This document shows positions 21,581 to 31,428 of a DNA stretch of 64,000 nucleotides, piece after piece. The notes under the pieces are model-generated. The model did not search any database, was not told the origin of the DNA, and saw nothing but the letters and a program-made list of their open reading frames with translations. A program made the position numbers and the translations under genes. The number at the start of each line of letters is the position of its first letter. The first letter of the stretch is position 1. Origin of the DNA: Microbacterium helvum (GTDB taxonomy: Bacteria; Actinomycetota; Actinomycetes; Actinomycetales; Microbacteriaceae); NCBI RefSeq assembly GCF_014779795.1, contig NZ_JACXZS010000004.1, positions 186,001-250,000 of the forward strand, given 5' to 3'.

Positions 21581-21616
21581 TTGCCATATGGATGAGCCAT
21601 CGCCTACCGTCCATAT
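21581..21616 (+). promoter_or_regulatory. Promoter of iclR gene with candidate operator
   Basis: TTGCCA (21581-21586), an 18-nt spacer and TACCGT (21605-21610) precede the GTG at 21618, giving a leaderless transcript. An inverted repeat ATATGGA (21586-21592) / TCCATAT (21610-21616) brackets the promoter and is a plausible IclR site controlling both this gene and scoA. Confidence 0.5.
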
Positions 21617-21617
21617 C

Positions 21618-22406
21618 GTGGACACGACGAAGCGCAGCATTCCCGGGGCGCAGTCCGTCGCGCGCGCAGCGCAGCTGCTGCGACTGGTGACATCCGCCGG
21701 TGACGACGGGATGCCGGTCGCCGAGCTCGCGCGGCGCGCCGAGCTGACGCGCCCCACGGCGCATCGGCTGCTCGCCGCGCTCCGTCACGAGGGGCTCGTC
21801 GACCAGGACGACCGGACGGGGCGGTGGATGCCGGGGCCCGAGCTCTTCCTGATGGGCACGGTCGCGGCATCCCGCTACGACATCACGGCCATCGCGCGCG
21901 ACATCGTCCGCTCGCTCGCCGTGCGCACCGAAGAGAGCGCATTCCTCTCGGTGCGCCGTGGCGACGAGACCGTCTGCCTGCTGCGCGAGGAGGGCAGCTT
22001 TCCGATCCGCTCGTTCGTGCTGTCGGAGGGAGTGCGGTTCCCGCTCGGCGTGGCCTCGGCGGGCCTCGCGATCCTGGCGTTCCTGCCTCCTCACGATGTG
22101 GACGCCTACTTCGAGCGGCACCCGGACCTCGCCGATGACTGGGGCGTCGCGCACGGCGAACCGCGGCTGCGCACCCGCCTGCGCGACACGCAGGAGCGCG
22201 GCTACGCCGTGAACCCCGGGCTGATCGTGGAGGGGTCGTACGGCCTGGGCGCCGCGGTGTTCACGAAGGAGGGCCACCCCCAGTGGGCGCTGAGCCTCAC
22301 GGGCGTCGAGTTCCGGTTCGGAGCCGACCGCCTGCCCGAGCTCGGCCGCACGCTCCTCGCGCACGCGCACCAGCTCACCACGCGTATCGCGAGCGCCGGT
22401 CGCTGA
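21618..22406 (+). CDS. IclR-family transcriptional regulator
   Basis: 262 aa. The N-terminal winged helix (SVARAAQLLRLV, VAELARRAELTRPTAHRLLA) spans residues 10-65 and the C-terminal IclR effector domain follows (FLSVRRGDETVCLLREEG; GYAVNPGLIVEG). I chose the GTG at 21618 because a -35/-10 pair sits just ahead; an ATG at 21588 would fall inside that promoter. It is divergent from scoAB-thiolase, so it probably controls that operon in response to an organic acid. Confidence 0.87.
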   Translation: MDTTKRSIPGAQSVARAAQLLRLVTSAGDDGMPVAELARRAELTRPTAHRLLAALRHEGLVDQDDRTGRWMPGPELFLMGTVAASRYDITAIARDIVRSLAVRTEESAFLSVRRGDETVCLLREEGSFPIRSFVLSEGVRFPLGVASAGLAILAFLPPHDVDAYFERHPDLADDWGVAHGEPRLRTRLRDTQERGYAVNPGLIVEGSYGLGAAVFTKEGHPQWALSLTGVEFRFGADRLPELGRTLLAHAHQLTTRIASAGR

Positions 22407-22485
22407 TCGTCGGCGCGGTGAGGGGTCCGTCGCCCCGCGGCGTCCTCATCCTCCCTGCCGTTCCTCTCAGCTCGCCCCTCCCTCC

Positions 22486-22546
22486 GTTCATCCGTCACAG
22501 ATGTACGCGCAGCATCCGTTGACGTGTACATCTGTGACGGATGAAC
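22486..22546. repeat. 21-bp perfect inverted repeat between convergent genes
   Basis: Arms 22486-22506 and 22526-22546 are perfect complements (21 bp) separated by 19 nt; three more pairs, one a G-T, extend inward. It lies 80 nt after iclR and 18 nt before the end of the convergent hydrolase gene, so a bidirectional terminator is the simplest reading. The arms are only about half G+C and lack a U-run. Confidence 0.7.
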
Positions 22547-22564
22547 CTCTGGGGTGGCGCGAGG

Positions 22565-23464
22565 TCAGGAGGACGCCGCAAGCTCCTCGCGCACCACGCC
22601 GGCCACGATCTCGGCCCCGGCAGGCGACATCACGATCGTGTAGTGGTTGAAGCCGTCGATGCGCTCGTGGCGCACGTCGGGGTACTCCCTCAGCATCCGC
22701 TCGAGGTGCTCAGGCGCGTACAGTCCCGGCGGCTCGTCCTGCAGGCCGCGCGGCACGGTCAGCAGGCGAGCGGGATGCCGCAGACCGGCCAGCGCGGACG
22801 GCAGCGCTGTCCCGGTGTTCATGTCGACGGTGTCGTCGGCGGTCGTCGCGTAGCTCGTCGCGGGGCGGAAGGCGCCCTCGCCGTCGGGCACGAGGTCGTA
22901 GGCGAGATAGCGCTCGAGCTCGGGGGTCCACGCCTGCGCGAATGCGGGGTGCGCACGCCAGAAGTCGAGGTACGCGGCGGGGCCGTCGAACCTCATCGAC
23001 AGGCGCGCGGCGGTCGGCCCGAGGATGCCCGCGACGAGCTCGTCGGTGCTGAGCCCGGCGGGCACGTCGAGGGGAAGTCCGCCGTCGACCAGCACCAGAC
23101 GCGTGACCCGCTCCGGGTACAGGTGCGCGAACACCACCGAGACGAACCCGCCCATGGAGTGCCCGACGACGATCGTGCGCTCGATGCCGAGCGCGTCCAG
23201 GAGCGCCGCCAGGTCGGCCGCGTGCGCCGCCATCCCCGCAGAGCCTTCGATGCCGTTGCTGCGACCGCGGCCGCGCAGATCCGGGGCGACCAGCCGCACG
23301 CCGGGCAGCCGGTCGACCACGAACGGCCATGCCAGGTGCGAGGCCGTGACCCCGTGCACCAGCAGCACGGTCGGCGCCGCGGGACCGGCATCCACATCCC
23401 ACACCCCGACATGCAGCGCTCCCCCGTCGACCGGCACGTCGAGTTCCGAGTACTCGTGCGTCAC
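22565..23464 (-). CDS. Alpha/beta-fold hydrolase
   Basis: 299 aa. VLLVHGVTASHLAW (oxyanion loop), VGHSMGGFVSVV (nucleophile Ser in G-x-S-x-G), an acidic residue and the C-terminal HERIDGFNHYTIVM (catalytic His) give a full serine-hydrolase triad. It probably cleaves an ester or C-C bond; the substrate is unknown. The GTG at 23464 overlaps the dehydrogenase stop (GTGA); an ATG at 23476 is an alternative. It is the last gene of the Liv-ligase operon. Confidence 0.85.
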   Translation of the reverse strand: MTHEYSELDVPVDGGALHVGVWDVDAGPAAPTVLLVHGVTASHLAWPFVVDRLPGVRLVAPDLRGRGRSNGIEGSAGMAAHAADLAALLDALGIERTIVVGHSMGGFVSVVFAHLYPERVTRLVLVDGGLPLDVPAGLSTDELVAGILGPTAARLSMRFDGPAAYLDFWRAHPAFAQAWTPELERYLAYDLVPDGEGAFRPATSYATTADDTVDMNTGTALPSALAGLRHPARLLTVPRGLQDEPPGLYAPEHLERMLREYPDVRHERIDGFNHYTIVMSPAGAEIVAGVVREELAASS

Positions 23465-24213
23465 CGGGCGGTCCATCCACCGTCGATCGTGTACGACGCG
23501 CCGGTGGCCATTCCGGCCTTGTCCGAGACCAGCCAGCCGGCGAGCGAGGCGACCTCGTCGGCCTCGACCAGGCGCTTCACGGCGCTCTCGGTGAGCATGA
23601 TCTTCTCGACGACCTCGCTCTCGGGGATGCCGTGCACCTTCGCCTGGTCGGCGATCTGCTTCTCGACGAGAGGCGTGCGCACGTACGCGGGGTTGATGCA
23701 GTTGCTGGTCACCCCGTGCGGCGCGCCTTCGAGGGCTGTGACCTTCGAAAGCCCTTCGAGCCCGTGCTTGGCAGACACGTAGGCCGACTTGAACGCGCTC
23801 GCACGCAGCCCGTGCGCGCTGGAGATGTTGATGACACGGCCCCAGCCGCGCTCGTACATCGCGGGAAGCGCCGCGCGGATCAGCAGGAACGGCGACTCGA
23901 GCATCAGTCTCAGCAGCAGCCGGAACGTCTCTGGGTCGAACTCGGTGATGGGCGACACCCGCTGGATGCCGGCGTTGTTGACCAGGATGTCGACGTCCAG
24001 TGTCAGCTCGTCGAGCTCGCGCGTGTCGGAGAGGTCGACGACCCAGGGCTCGCCGCCGACGGCGGCGGCGGCCTCCGCCGCGGCGTCGGCATTCAGATCC
24101 GCGATGATGACGTGCGCGCCTCGCCCGGCGAACTCGTGAGCGCACGCGAGGCCGATGCCGCTCGCGCCGCCCGTCACAAGGGCGCGTCTGCCGGCCAGGT
24201 CCTGGACTGTCAT
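23461..24213 (-). CDS. SDR dehydrogenase, 3-hydroxybutyrate dehydrogenase-like
   Basis: 250 aa. Classical SDR: the cofactor motif TGGASGIG (residues 14-21), VNNAGIQRV, a catalytic Ser in NISSAHG and YVSAKHG (Tyr, Lys). The C-terminal part (TPLVEKQIADQAKVHGI and TIDGGWTA) matches D-3-hydroxybutyrate dehydrogenases, which oxidise 3-hydroxybutyrate to acetoacetate with NAD+. AAGGAG lies 8 nt before the ATG, which overlaps the tetR stop. The CoA-transferase/thiolase genes 2 kb away could finish the route to acetyl-CoA. Confidence 0.82.
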   Translation of the reverse strand: MTVQDLAGRRALVTGGASGIGLACAHEFAGRGAHVIIADLNADAAAEAAAAVGGEPWVVDLSDTRELDELTLDVDILVNNAGIQRVSPITEFDPETFRLLLRLMLESPFLLIRAALPAMYERGWGRVINISSAHGLRASAFKSAYVSAKHGLEGLSKVTALEGAPHGVTSNCINPAYVRTPLVEKQIADQAKVHGIPESEVVEKIMLTESAVKRLVEADEVASLAGWLVSDKAGMATGASYTIDGGWTAR

Positions 24214-24908
24214 CGGTCTTGCTCCTTGGGTCGTGAGGGCGTCGAGGGGCGCGGTGCGAGCGCGTTGTCGATGAACCGCGTCATGCCCGCGAACACGCGG
24301 GGATCGAGCTCGGCGGGCGGCTTGCCATCGGCGTCGCGCTCCCACAGCAGGAACCGCATGCCGATGAGCTCGCCCATGCCCATGAGCGCCCAGGCGGTCG
24401 TCTCGGGGTCGAGGGCGCGATCGACGTCGCCGGTCGCCTGCGCGGCCCGCAGCCCTGCCTCATAGCCCTCGACGATGCGGGTGTAGTGCAGGCGCAGCAC
24501 CTCGGGCGAGACGAACTCCGCCTCGCGCACCACCCGGTACAGCGCCGGGTGCTCGGCGGTGAAGCGGAAGAACCCCGCGAACCCGGCGCGCTCTGCCTCC
24601 AGACGCCCCGAGGCTCCCGACATCGCCTCCGACATCGAGTGCCGCACCCGACGGTTGAGGTCGAGCACGAGCGCCTCGAAGATTGCCTGCTTGCTGTCGA
24701 AGTACAGGTAGAACGTGCCCAGCCCGATGCCCGCGCGCTCGGTGATCTTGACGATGGATGCCTCGTGATAGCCCTGCTCGGCGAACACGAGCTCTGCCGC
24801 CTCGAGCAGGCGATGGCGGGTCGCCTCGCCCCGCTTGGTCAGCGGGCGGCCGGTCGCCGACGACACCAGCTCCTCGTGGTGGTCGACGAGTTCGTCGGAC
24901 ATGCTCAT
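24210..24908 (-). CDS. TetR-family regulator within the operon
   Basis: 232 aa. The helix-turn-helix segment SIVKITERAGIGLGTFYLYF (about residues 51-70) is typical of TetR proteins that control acyl-CoA or fatty-acid genes. The ATG at 24908 overlaps the ligase stop by 1 nt (TGATG) and its own stop overlaps the dehydrogenase start. Being inside the operon it probably regulates the operon itself and senses an acyl-CoA or free acid; that is inferred. Confidence 0.87.
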   Translation of the reverse strand: MSMSDELVDHHEELVSSATGRPLTKRGEATRHRLLEAAELVFAEQGYHEASIVKITERAGIGLGTFYLYFDSKQAIFEALVLDLNRRVRHSMSEAMSGASGRLEAERAGFAGFFRFTAEHPALYRVVREAEFVSPEVLRLHYTRIVEGYEAGLRAAQATGDVDRALDPETTAWALMGMGELIGMRFLLWERDADGKPPAELDPRVFAGMTRFIDNALAPRPSTPSRPKEQDR

Positions 24909-26512
24909 CAGGATTCCCCCCTGCTCGGCGAACGGGTCTCGACCGGTTCGCGTCCGTCGGCGTGTGCGCGCAGCGCCTGCGCACGTTCGCGCAGCCGTGA
25001 GCGCGCGAGCTTCTCGATCGTCGATCGCGGCAGTTCGTCGACGAACTCGACGTGCACCGGGATCTTGAACGCCGCGAGATTGCGGCGCGCGTGGGCCAGC
25101 ACCTCATCGGCAGACAGCGCGGCTCCCGCGACGGGGACCACGAACGCGACTCCCCGTTCGCCCCACACGTCGTCAGGCACCCCCACGACGGCGGCCGCCT
25201 CCACCAGCGGGTGCAGGCACAGCGCGTACTCGACCTCGGCCGGTGCGACGTTCTCGCCGCCCGAGATGTAGATGTCCTTGAGGCGATCGACCACGCGGAA
25301 CACGCCCCGGGCGTCGCGAAAGACGAGATCGCCGCTGCGCAGCCAGTGGCCGCTCATCGCGCGTGCGGTGGCGGCGTCGTCGCCGAGGAATCCTGCGAAC
25401 ACGCTGGGCCCGCGCACCCACAGCTCTCCTGTCGCCTCTCCGTCGAGGGTCAGCCCCGTCGCCGGATCGACGACGCGCACCGACACGTGGGGGTACGGAC
25501 GCCCGACCGCGCCGGGCGCGTCGGTGGCCTCGTCGGCCGGGAGGTGCAGCACATTCGGCCCCGCCTCGGTCAGGCCGTAGCCCTGCGTGAGCGGCAGGCC
25601 CCGGGTCGCCCACGTCTGCTGCAGCTCGACCGGCATCGTCGCCCCGCCGACGAGCGCGAGGCGCAGCGACGAGGTGTCGGCCGACGCCGCGTCGCGCTCG
25701 GCCGCGAGCATGGCGTACTGCGTCGGGACGCCCATCATCGCGGTGACACCGCGGTCGGCGATCAGCTGCAGCACGCGTGCCGGCTGGAACGACCGCTCCA
25801 GTACGACGGTCGCGCCGACCCACCACGCCAGCAGCGGCTGGCAGTTCCACGCGGCGACGTGGAACTGCGGCAGCATCGCCAGCACGACGTCGTCCTGCGT
25901 GAGGGGCAGCGCCTGCGCGAGCGCCAGGTTGTTCCAGAAGCAGTTCGCGTGGGTGAGCACCACGCCCTTGGGCGCCGCCTCGCTCCCCGACGTGAAGATG
26001 ATCAGCAGCGGGTCGTCGTCGCGCACCGGGCGGCGCATGCGGGGCCTCGGGCTGCGGGGCAGGGTTCCCGCCTCCACCCCGGTGGTCCCGAGCACCGCGG
26101 TCGGCGGCATCCGGTCGGCGATCCGCAGTGCGGCACCCGCGAGCGACTCGTACTCGTCCTCGACGAGCACGAGTGCCGGGTCGGAGCGCGAGAGCACGTC
26201 CGCCAGCTCGCGCGGCGTGAGCCGCCACGAGAGCGGCACGAACGCGATGCCCGCGACCGCGCACGCGAAGAACGCGACGACGTGGTCGGTCGAGTTGCCC
26301 GAGACCGTCGCGATGCGGTCGCCCGGGCCGTACCCGGCGTCGCGCAGCGCGCCAGCGAACGCCGCGGACCGCGCGGCCAGCGTGGCGTAGTCGGTCGTGA
26401 CGCCGCGGTCGTCGATCGCGATGCGCTCGGGCGAGTGCGCGGCACGATCGATCAGCCACCGGCCGATCGTGTGCGGGCCGTCGTCGAGCTCGGGGTCGGC
26501 GGTCCAGGTCAT
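24908..26512 (-). CDS. AMP-forming acyl-CoA ligase
   Basis: 534 aa. It activates a carboxylic acid to an acyl-adenylate and then the CoA thioester. The P-loop-like IIFTSGSEAAPKGVVLTHAN, the adenine motif QGYGLTEAGP and the hinge/catalytic region RSGDLVFRD...DRLKDIYISGGENV are intact; the final lysine lies in RSTIEKLAR. The ATG at 26512 overlaps the livM-like stop. Linked to a Liv importer, it probably activates the imported acid, medium-chain or aromatic; the substrate cannot be told from sequence. Confidence 0.9.
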   Translation of the reverse strand: MTWTADPELDDGPHTIGRWLIDRAAHSPERIAIDDRGVTTDYATLAARSAAFAGALRDAGYGPGDRIATVSGNSTDHVVAFFACAVAGIAFVPLSWRLTPRELADVLSRSDPALVLVEDEYESLAGAALRIADRMPPTAVLGTTGVEAGTLPRSPRPRMRRPVRDDDPLLIIFTSGSEAAPKGVVLTHANCFWNNLALAQALPLTQDDVVLAMLPQFHVAAWNCQPLLAWWVGATVVLERSFQPARVLQLIADRGVTAMMGVPTQYAMLAAERDAASADTSSLRLALVGGATMPVELQQTWATRGLPLTQGYGLTEAGPNVLHLPADEATDAPGAVGRPYPHVSVRVVDPATGLTLDGEATGELWVRGPSVFAGFLGDDAATARAMSGHWLRSGDLVFRDARGVFRVVDRLKDIYISGGENVAPAEVEYALCLHPLVEAAAVVGVPDDVWGERGVAFVVPVAGAALSADEVLAHARRNLAAFKIPVHVEFVDELPRSTIEKLARSRLRERAQALRAHADGREPVETRSPSRGES

Positions 26513-27609
26513 GTCCGCACCTCGATCGGCACCTCGGCGGCGTCGTCCGCGTCGTCGAGCTGCCGCAGCGCACCGCGGCTCCTCTCGCCGCGCCGACGGC
26601 GCACGGCGGCGTCGATGGTGCCGGCGATGCCACCGGGCAGGAACATCACGACGACGATGAACAGCACGCCGAGCAGGAACAGCGGCTCCGACAGCGGCAC
26701 GCGCAGCCAGTCCGGAAGGCCCGCGATCGCGTCCGATCCGGCGAGGACGGTGAGTCGCTGATCGAGCAGCGTGTAGAGCACACCGCCAACGATGGCACCC
26801 CAGCGGAATCCGACGCCACCCAGCACCACCATGACGAGCACGGTGATCGTGAGGTCGGCCGACACCGACCGCGGCACGGTTCCGGACTGCAGCAGCATGT
26901 AGGCCACCCCCGCGAGGCTCGCGAGCCCCGCGGCGATCACGAACACGATGAGCTTCACGCGGTACGGCGAGAGACCCAGGACGCGCACGCGCTGCTCGTT
27001 CTCGCGCGTCGCGCGGGCGAGGTGGCCCAGGCGCGAGGTGTCGACCCACAGCGTCACGAGATAGACGATCACGAGCACCGCGAGGGTGAACCAGTACAGG
27101 TTGCGCGTGTTGATCACGCCGATGAGGAAGTCGGGCACCTGCTCGGTGTTCAGGCTCAGCCCTTCCTCGCCCCCAGTGACCTGCGAATTGCGTCGAACGA
27201 GCACCGAGCCGGCCTGCGCGAACGCGAGGGTCACCATCGCGAACGGGATGCCTGACACGCGCATCGACACCGCCCCGGTGGCCAGGGCGATGACCATGCC
27301 TCCGACGAGCGCGATGAACACGCCCGGCCACAGCGGCACGCCGAAGTGCTCGAGGGCGATGCCGAGCCCGTACGCGCCGGCCCCGAAGTACAGGGCGTGG
27401 CCGAACGACAGCATCCCGCCCGATCCGAGCAGCAGGTTGTACGACAGCGCGAGTGCGGCGAACACCATGCACAGCGACAGCAGGGCGAGCGTGCCCGGCA
27501 TGTAGGTGGGAGTGGGGAGGATGCCGGGAAGCGACAGGTTCAGCAGCGGCAGCACCGCCATGAACACGACGAGCACGGCGCCCACGACGGCGGGGACGTA
27601 CCTGCGCAT
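26509..27609 (-). CDS. livM: Liv-type ABC permease, LivM family
   Basis: 366 aa with about 9-10 hydrophobic segments. The family loop ATRENEQRVRVLGLSPYRVK (the EAA-like ATPase contact) sits near residue 205. The tail is charged and cytoplasmic. The ATG at 27609 overlaps the LivH stop. With LivH it forms the membrane pore of the importer. Confidence 0.88.
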   Translation of the reverse strand: MRRYVPAVVGAVLVVFMAVLPLLNLSLPGILPTPTYMPGTLALLSLCMVFAALALSYNLLLGSGGMLSFGHALYFGAGAYGLGIALEHFGVPLWPGVFIALVGGMVIALATGAVSMRVSGIPFAMVTLAFAQAGSVLVRRNSQVTGGEEGLSLNTEQVPDFLIGVINTRNLYWFTLAVLVIVYLVTLWVDTSRLGHLARATRENEQRVRVLGLSPYRVKLIVFVIAAGLASLAGVAYMLLQSGTVPRSVSADLTITVLVMVVLGGVGFRWGAIVGGVLYTLLDQRLTVLAGSDAIAGLPDWLRVPLSEPLFLLGVLFIVVVMFLPGGIAGTIDAAVRRRRGERSRGALRQLDDADDAAEVPIEVRT

Positions 27610-28484
27610 CACGCCTTCTTTCCGAGGAGTCCGGTCGGCCGCACCAGCAGCACGAGGGCGAGCAGGATCACGACGATGAAGTCGCCGGTGCCGCCGAGGT
27701 AGAAGTTCGCGAACTGCTGCAGCACCGCCACGAGGACCGATGCCACGGCCGCACCGGTGAGCGAGCCGAGACCGCCGACGACGGTGACGATGAACGCGAA
27801 GATGAGGAGCGTCTGCCCGAGGTGAGCCGACACGAACGTCGAGTAGTGCATCGCGAGCACTCCCCCGATGCCGGCCGCCGCCCCGCCGATCGCGAAGACC
27901 AGCGTGAACGACCGGCGCACATCGATCCCGAGCGCCGTGACCATCGAGCGGTTCTCCACGCCGGCCCGGATGATCATGCCGTACCGCGTCTTCTGCAGGA
28001 ACAGCACGAGTGCCGCGAGCACCAGCACCGCCGCGATCATGAGCACCCAGTAGGTGTTGGGGATCCGGGCGCCGAGCACCTCGGTCGTCTGCTTGAGCCA
28101 CGACGGTCCCGAGATGTGCACGGGGTCGGTGCCCCAGATGCCTTCGAACAGTGCCACCGCCGCGAACGAGAGACCGACCGTGACGAGCACCTGTTCGATG
28201 TGCCGCTCGTAGAGCGGGCGGATGAGCACGAGCTCGGTCAGCGTCGCGAACACGGCACCGACGGCCGCGCCGACAAGGATCGACAGCAGGAACGATCCCC
28301 ACGAATCGGTGCCCAGCGCCTGCGCGACCATCCAGCCGATGAAGGCGCTCAGGGTGAGGAACGCACCGTGCGCGAAGTTCAGCACGTGCATGAGCCCGTA
28401 GATGAGGCTCAGCCCGCTCGCGACGAGGAAGTACAGGGCGCCGAGTCCGACGCCGGTGATGAGGGTGAGGACGAGGGTGCTCAC
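27609..28484 (-). CDS. livH: Liv-type ABC permease, LivH family
   Basis: 291 aa, about 8 hydrophobic segments. ASGLSLIYGLMHVLNFAHGA at the N-terminus is a hallmark of LivH proteins, and GVENRSMVTALGIDVRRSF is the ATPase-contact loop. The GTG at 28484 overlaps the LivF stop (GTGA). Confidence 0.9.
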   Translation of the reverse strand: MSTLVLTLITGVGLGALYFLVASGLSLIYGLMHVLNFAHGAFLTLSAFIGWMVAQALGTDSWGSFLLSILVGAAVGAVFATLTELVLIRPLYERHIEQVLVTVGLSFAAVALFEGIWGTDPVHISGPSWLKQTTEVLGARIPNTYWVLMIAAVLVLAALVLFLQKTRYGMIIRAGVENRSMVTALGIDVRRSFTLVFAIGGAAAGIGGVLAMHYSTFVSAHLGQTLLIFAFIVTVVGGLGSLTGAAVASVLVAVLQQFANFYLGGTGDFIVVILLALVLLVRPTGLLGKKA

Positions 28485-29193
28485 GATGCGTGCTCCACGT
28501 GGACGCCCAGCAGGCGCCGGGTCAGGTCTTCGTCGTCGAGGATCTCGCGCGCCTTGCCGACGTGCGCGACGCGGCCGCCGGCGATGACGACGGCATCCTC
28601 GGCGAGGCGGCGGACGACCTCGAGGTTCTGCTCGACGAGGAGGATGGGAACGGTCTTCGACGCCTCCTCGAGCGCGTCGGCGACCTCGGTGACGATCTTG
28701 GGCGCCAGACCCTTCGTGGGCTCGTCGACCAGGAGCAGCCGGTTGTCGTTGAGCAACGCGCGTGCGACGGAGACCATCTGCTGCTGGCCGCCCGACAAGG
28801 TGCCCGCAGCCTGGTCGCGCCGGGCGACGAGGTCGGGGAACAGCTCGGCGACGAACTCCCGGCGCGGTTCGCGCTGCCGCTCGGCGAGCGCGAGGTTCTC
28901 GGCCACCGTCAGCTTCGAGAAGACCTCGCGGTCCTCCGGCACGTACCCGACGCCTCGGCGGACGATGCGGTGGGTCGGCAGCCCGTCGATGCGCTCGCCG
29001 GCGAGCCGCACCTCGCCGCGGCGCGCGATCAGCCCGAGGATCCCGCGGAGCGTCGAGGTCTTGCCGACGCCGTTGCGGCCGAGCACCGCGGTGATTCCCG
29101 TCGCAGGCACGTCGAACGAGACGTCCTCGACGACCTGCTGGCCGCCGATCGTGCAGCGCAGGCCGCGGACGGTCAGGATCGGATCGGTGACGC

Positions 29194-29197
<4 letters not shown>
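28481..29197 (-). CDS. livF: Liv-type ABC ATPase, LivF family
   Basis: 238 aa. Walker A GRNGVGKTS, signature LSGGQQQ, Walker B LLLVDEPTKGL, and the LivF-specific EDREVFSKLTVAENL. It couples ATP hydrolysis to uptake with LivG. The ATG overlaps the LivG stop. Confidence 0.92.
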
Positions 29198-30006
<809 letters not shown>

Positions 30007-30025
30007 CGCGTTGCGGGTCTCCGGA

Positions 30026-31231
30026 CTACTTCGAGGCCTCGGCGGGCGCGACGTCGTCGGCCGACACCGTGTCGACGAGCTCGGGCACGAACGTGCCGTC
30101 CTTCGCGACGAGCTTCGCCTGGTACATCTCCTGCAGCAGGGCGTGGTCGCTCGCACGCACGGTCATCGCGCCCTTGGGGCCGTCGAACTCGAAGCCCTCG
30201 AGCGCCGAGACCATGGCGTCGACGTCGCCCTTGCCCTCTTCGATGGCGTGCACGATCATGATGGCCGCGTTGAAGCCGTCGGGGCTGAACAGGTCGGGCG
30301 TGCCGCCCGCGTCCTCGATGCCCTTGACCATCGCGGCGTTCACGTCGTTGTCGGGAGCGCCTGGGAAGTAGTGGTTCAGGAAGCTGATCTTCTCGGAGGC
30401 CTCACCGTACGCTCCGAAGGTCGCCGAGTCGCCGAGACCGGTCACCACCGGGATCTCGTCGAGCACGCCCTGCTGGCTCATGGCCTGCCACATCGCACCC
30501 GAGGTCGCACCGGCCCACGCGACGAACACGAGGTCGGGCTCGCCCGCGAGCACCTGCTGTGCGAAGGGGGTGAACTCGGTGGCGTCCTCGGCGACGAGCA
30601 CCGAGTCGACCGTCGCGCCCTTGCCGCCGAGGATCGCCTGCACGGCGGCGACGTTGCCCTGGCCGAACGCGTTGTCCTGCGCGAACACCGTCACGGTCTT
30701 GCCCTCGATGTCGTCGAGGAACGTGCCGGCCGTCGCGACGTCCTGCGCGCTCTGGCGCCCCGAGCGGAACGTGTAGTCGTTGATCCCGGTGATCGCGTCG
30801 GCTGCGGCCGGACCGGAGATGTAGAGCACCTTGTTCTGCGCCGCCTGCTCGGCGACCGCGAGCGCGACACCGGACGCGGCGGTGCCGGCGATGATGTTGA
30901 CGCCCTCGCCGATGAGCTCCTTGACGGCGGTGACCGCCTTGTCGGGATCGCCGGCGTCGTCGCGGTACTCGACCGTGATCTTCGTGCCGGCGATCTCGCC
31001 CTTACCGTCGGTCGCGTAGTCGAGGCCGACCTTGAACGCGTCGAGGTACTGCTTGCCGTAGCCGGCGAGCGGACCGGACTCGCTCGTGACGATGCCGACG
31101 GTGACCTCGGCGGGCCCGCCGCCGTCGGTCGCCTCGCCGGAGGGCGTCTCGGCCGTCGGTGCGCACGCCGCCATGGCGAGCGCTGCCGTGACGACCACGG
31201 AGCTCAGGAGCAACTTCTTCGTAACCCGCAT
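30026..31231 (-). CDS. Liv-type substrate-binding lipoprotein
   Basis: 401 aa. A signal peptide with a lipid-attachment cysteine (LAMAACAPT) is followed by a type I periplasmic-binding fold (VTVGIVTSESGPLAGYGKQY...). It captures the substrate outside the membrane and delivers it to LivHM. AAGG sits 7 nt before the ATG at 31231. It is the first gene of the nine-gene operon. Related proteins bind amino acids, amides, short-chain or aromatic acids; the linked acyl-CoA ligase favours an acid. Confidence 0.9.
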   Translation of the reverse strand: MRVTKKLLLSSVVVTAALAMAACAPTAETPSGEATDGGGPAEVTVGIVTSESGPLAGYGKQYLDAFKVGLDYATDGKGEIAGTKITVEYRDDAGDPDKAVTAVKELIGEGVNIIAGTAASGVALAVAEQAAQNKVLYISGPAAADAITGINDYTFRSGRQSAQDVATAGTFLDDIEGKTVTVFAQDNAFGQGNVAAVQAILGGKGATVDSVLVAEDATEFTPFAQQVLAGEPDLVFVAWAGATSGAMWQAMSQQGVLDEIPVVTGLGDSATFGAYGEASEKISFLNHYFPGAPDNDVNAAMVKGIEDAGGTPDLFSPDGFNAAIMIVHAIEEGKGDVDAMVSALEGFEFDGPKGAMTVRASDHALLQEMYQAKLVAKDGTFVPELVDTVSADDVAPAEASK

Positions 31232-31265
31232 GTGCGTGCCTTTCCCCATTGGAAGGATCTGGTGC

Positions 31266-31297
31266 ATCGGATACCAAACCTGACATCCGATTCAGGT
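31266..31297. promoter_or_regulatory. Nested inverted repeats upstream of the importer operon
   Basis: Two overlapping palindromes: ATCGGAT (31266-31272) / ATCCGAT (31285-31291), and ACCTGA (31278-31283) / TCAGGT (31292-31297). They lie 35-66 nt before the binding-protein start and are likely operator sites for the TetR protein in the operon or the divergent MarR protein; which one is not known. Confidence 0.5.
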
Positions 31298-31428
31298 ATT
31301 TGCAATCTAGGAAACAACGCGCCGCGGGGTCAAGTCGAACACCCTGGCGTTACCGAATCGCGATCCGCCGACCGCCGGCATCCGAATTTAGATACCGCTG
31401 TTATATATCGCTGGTATGGTTGATCGAT

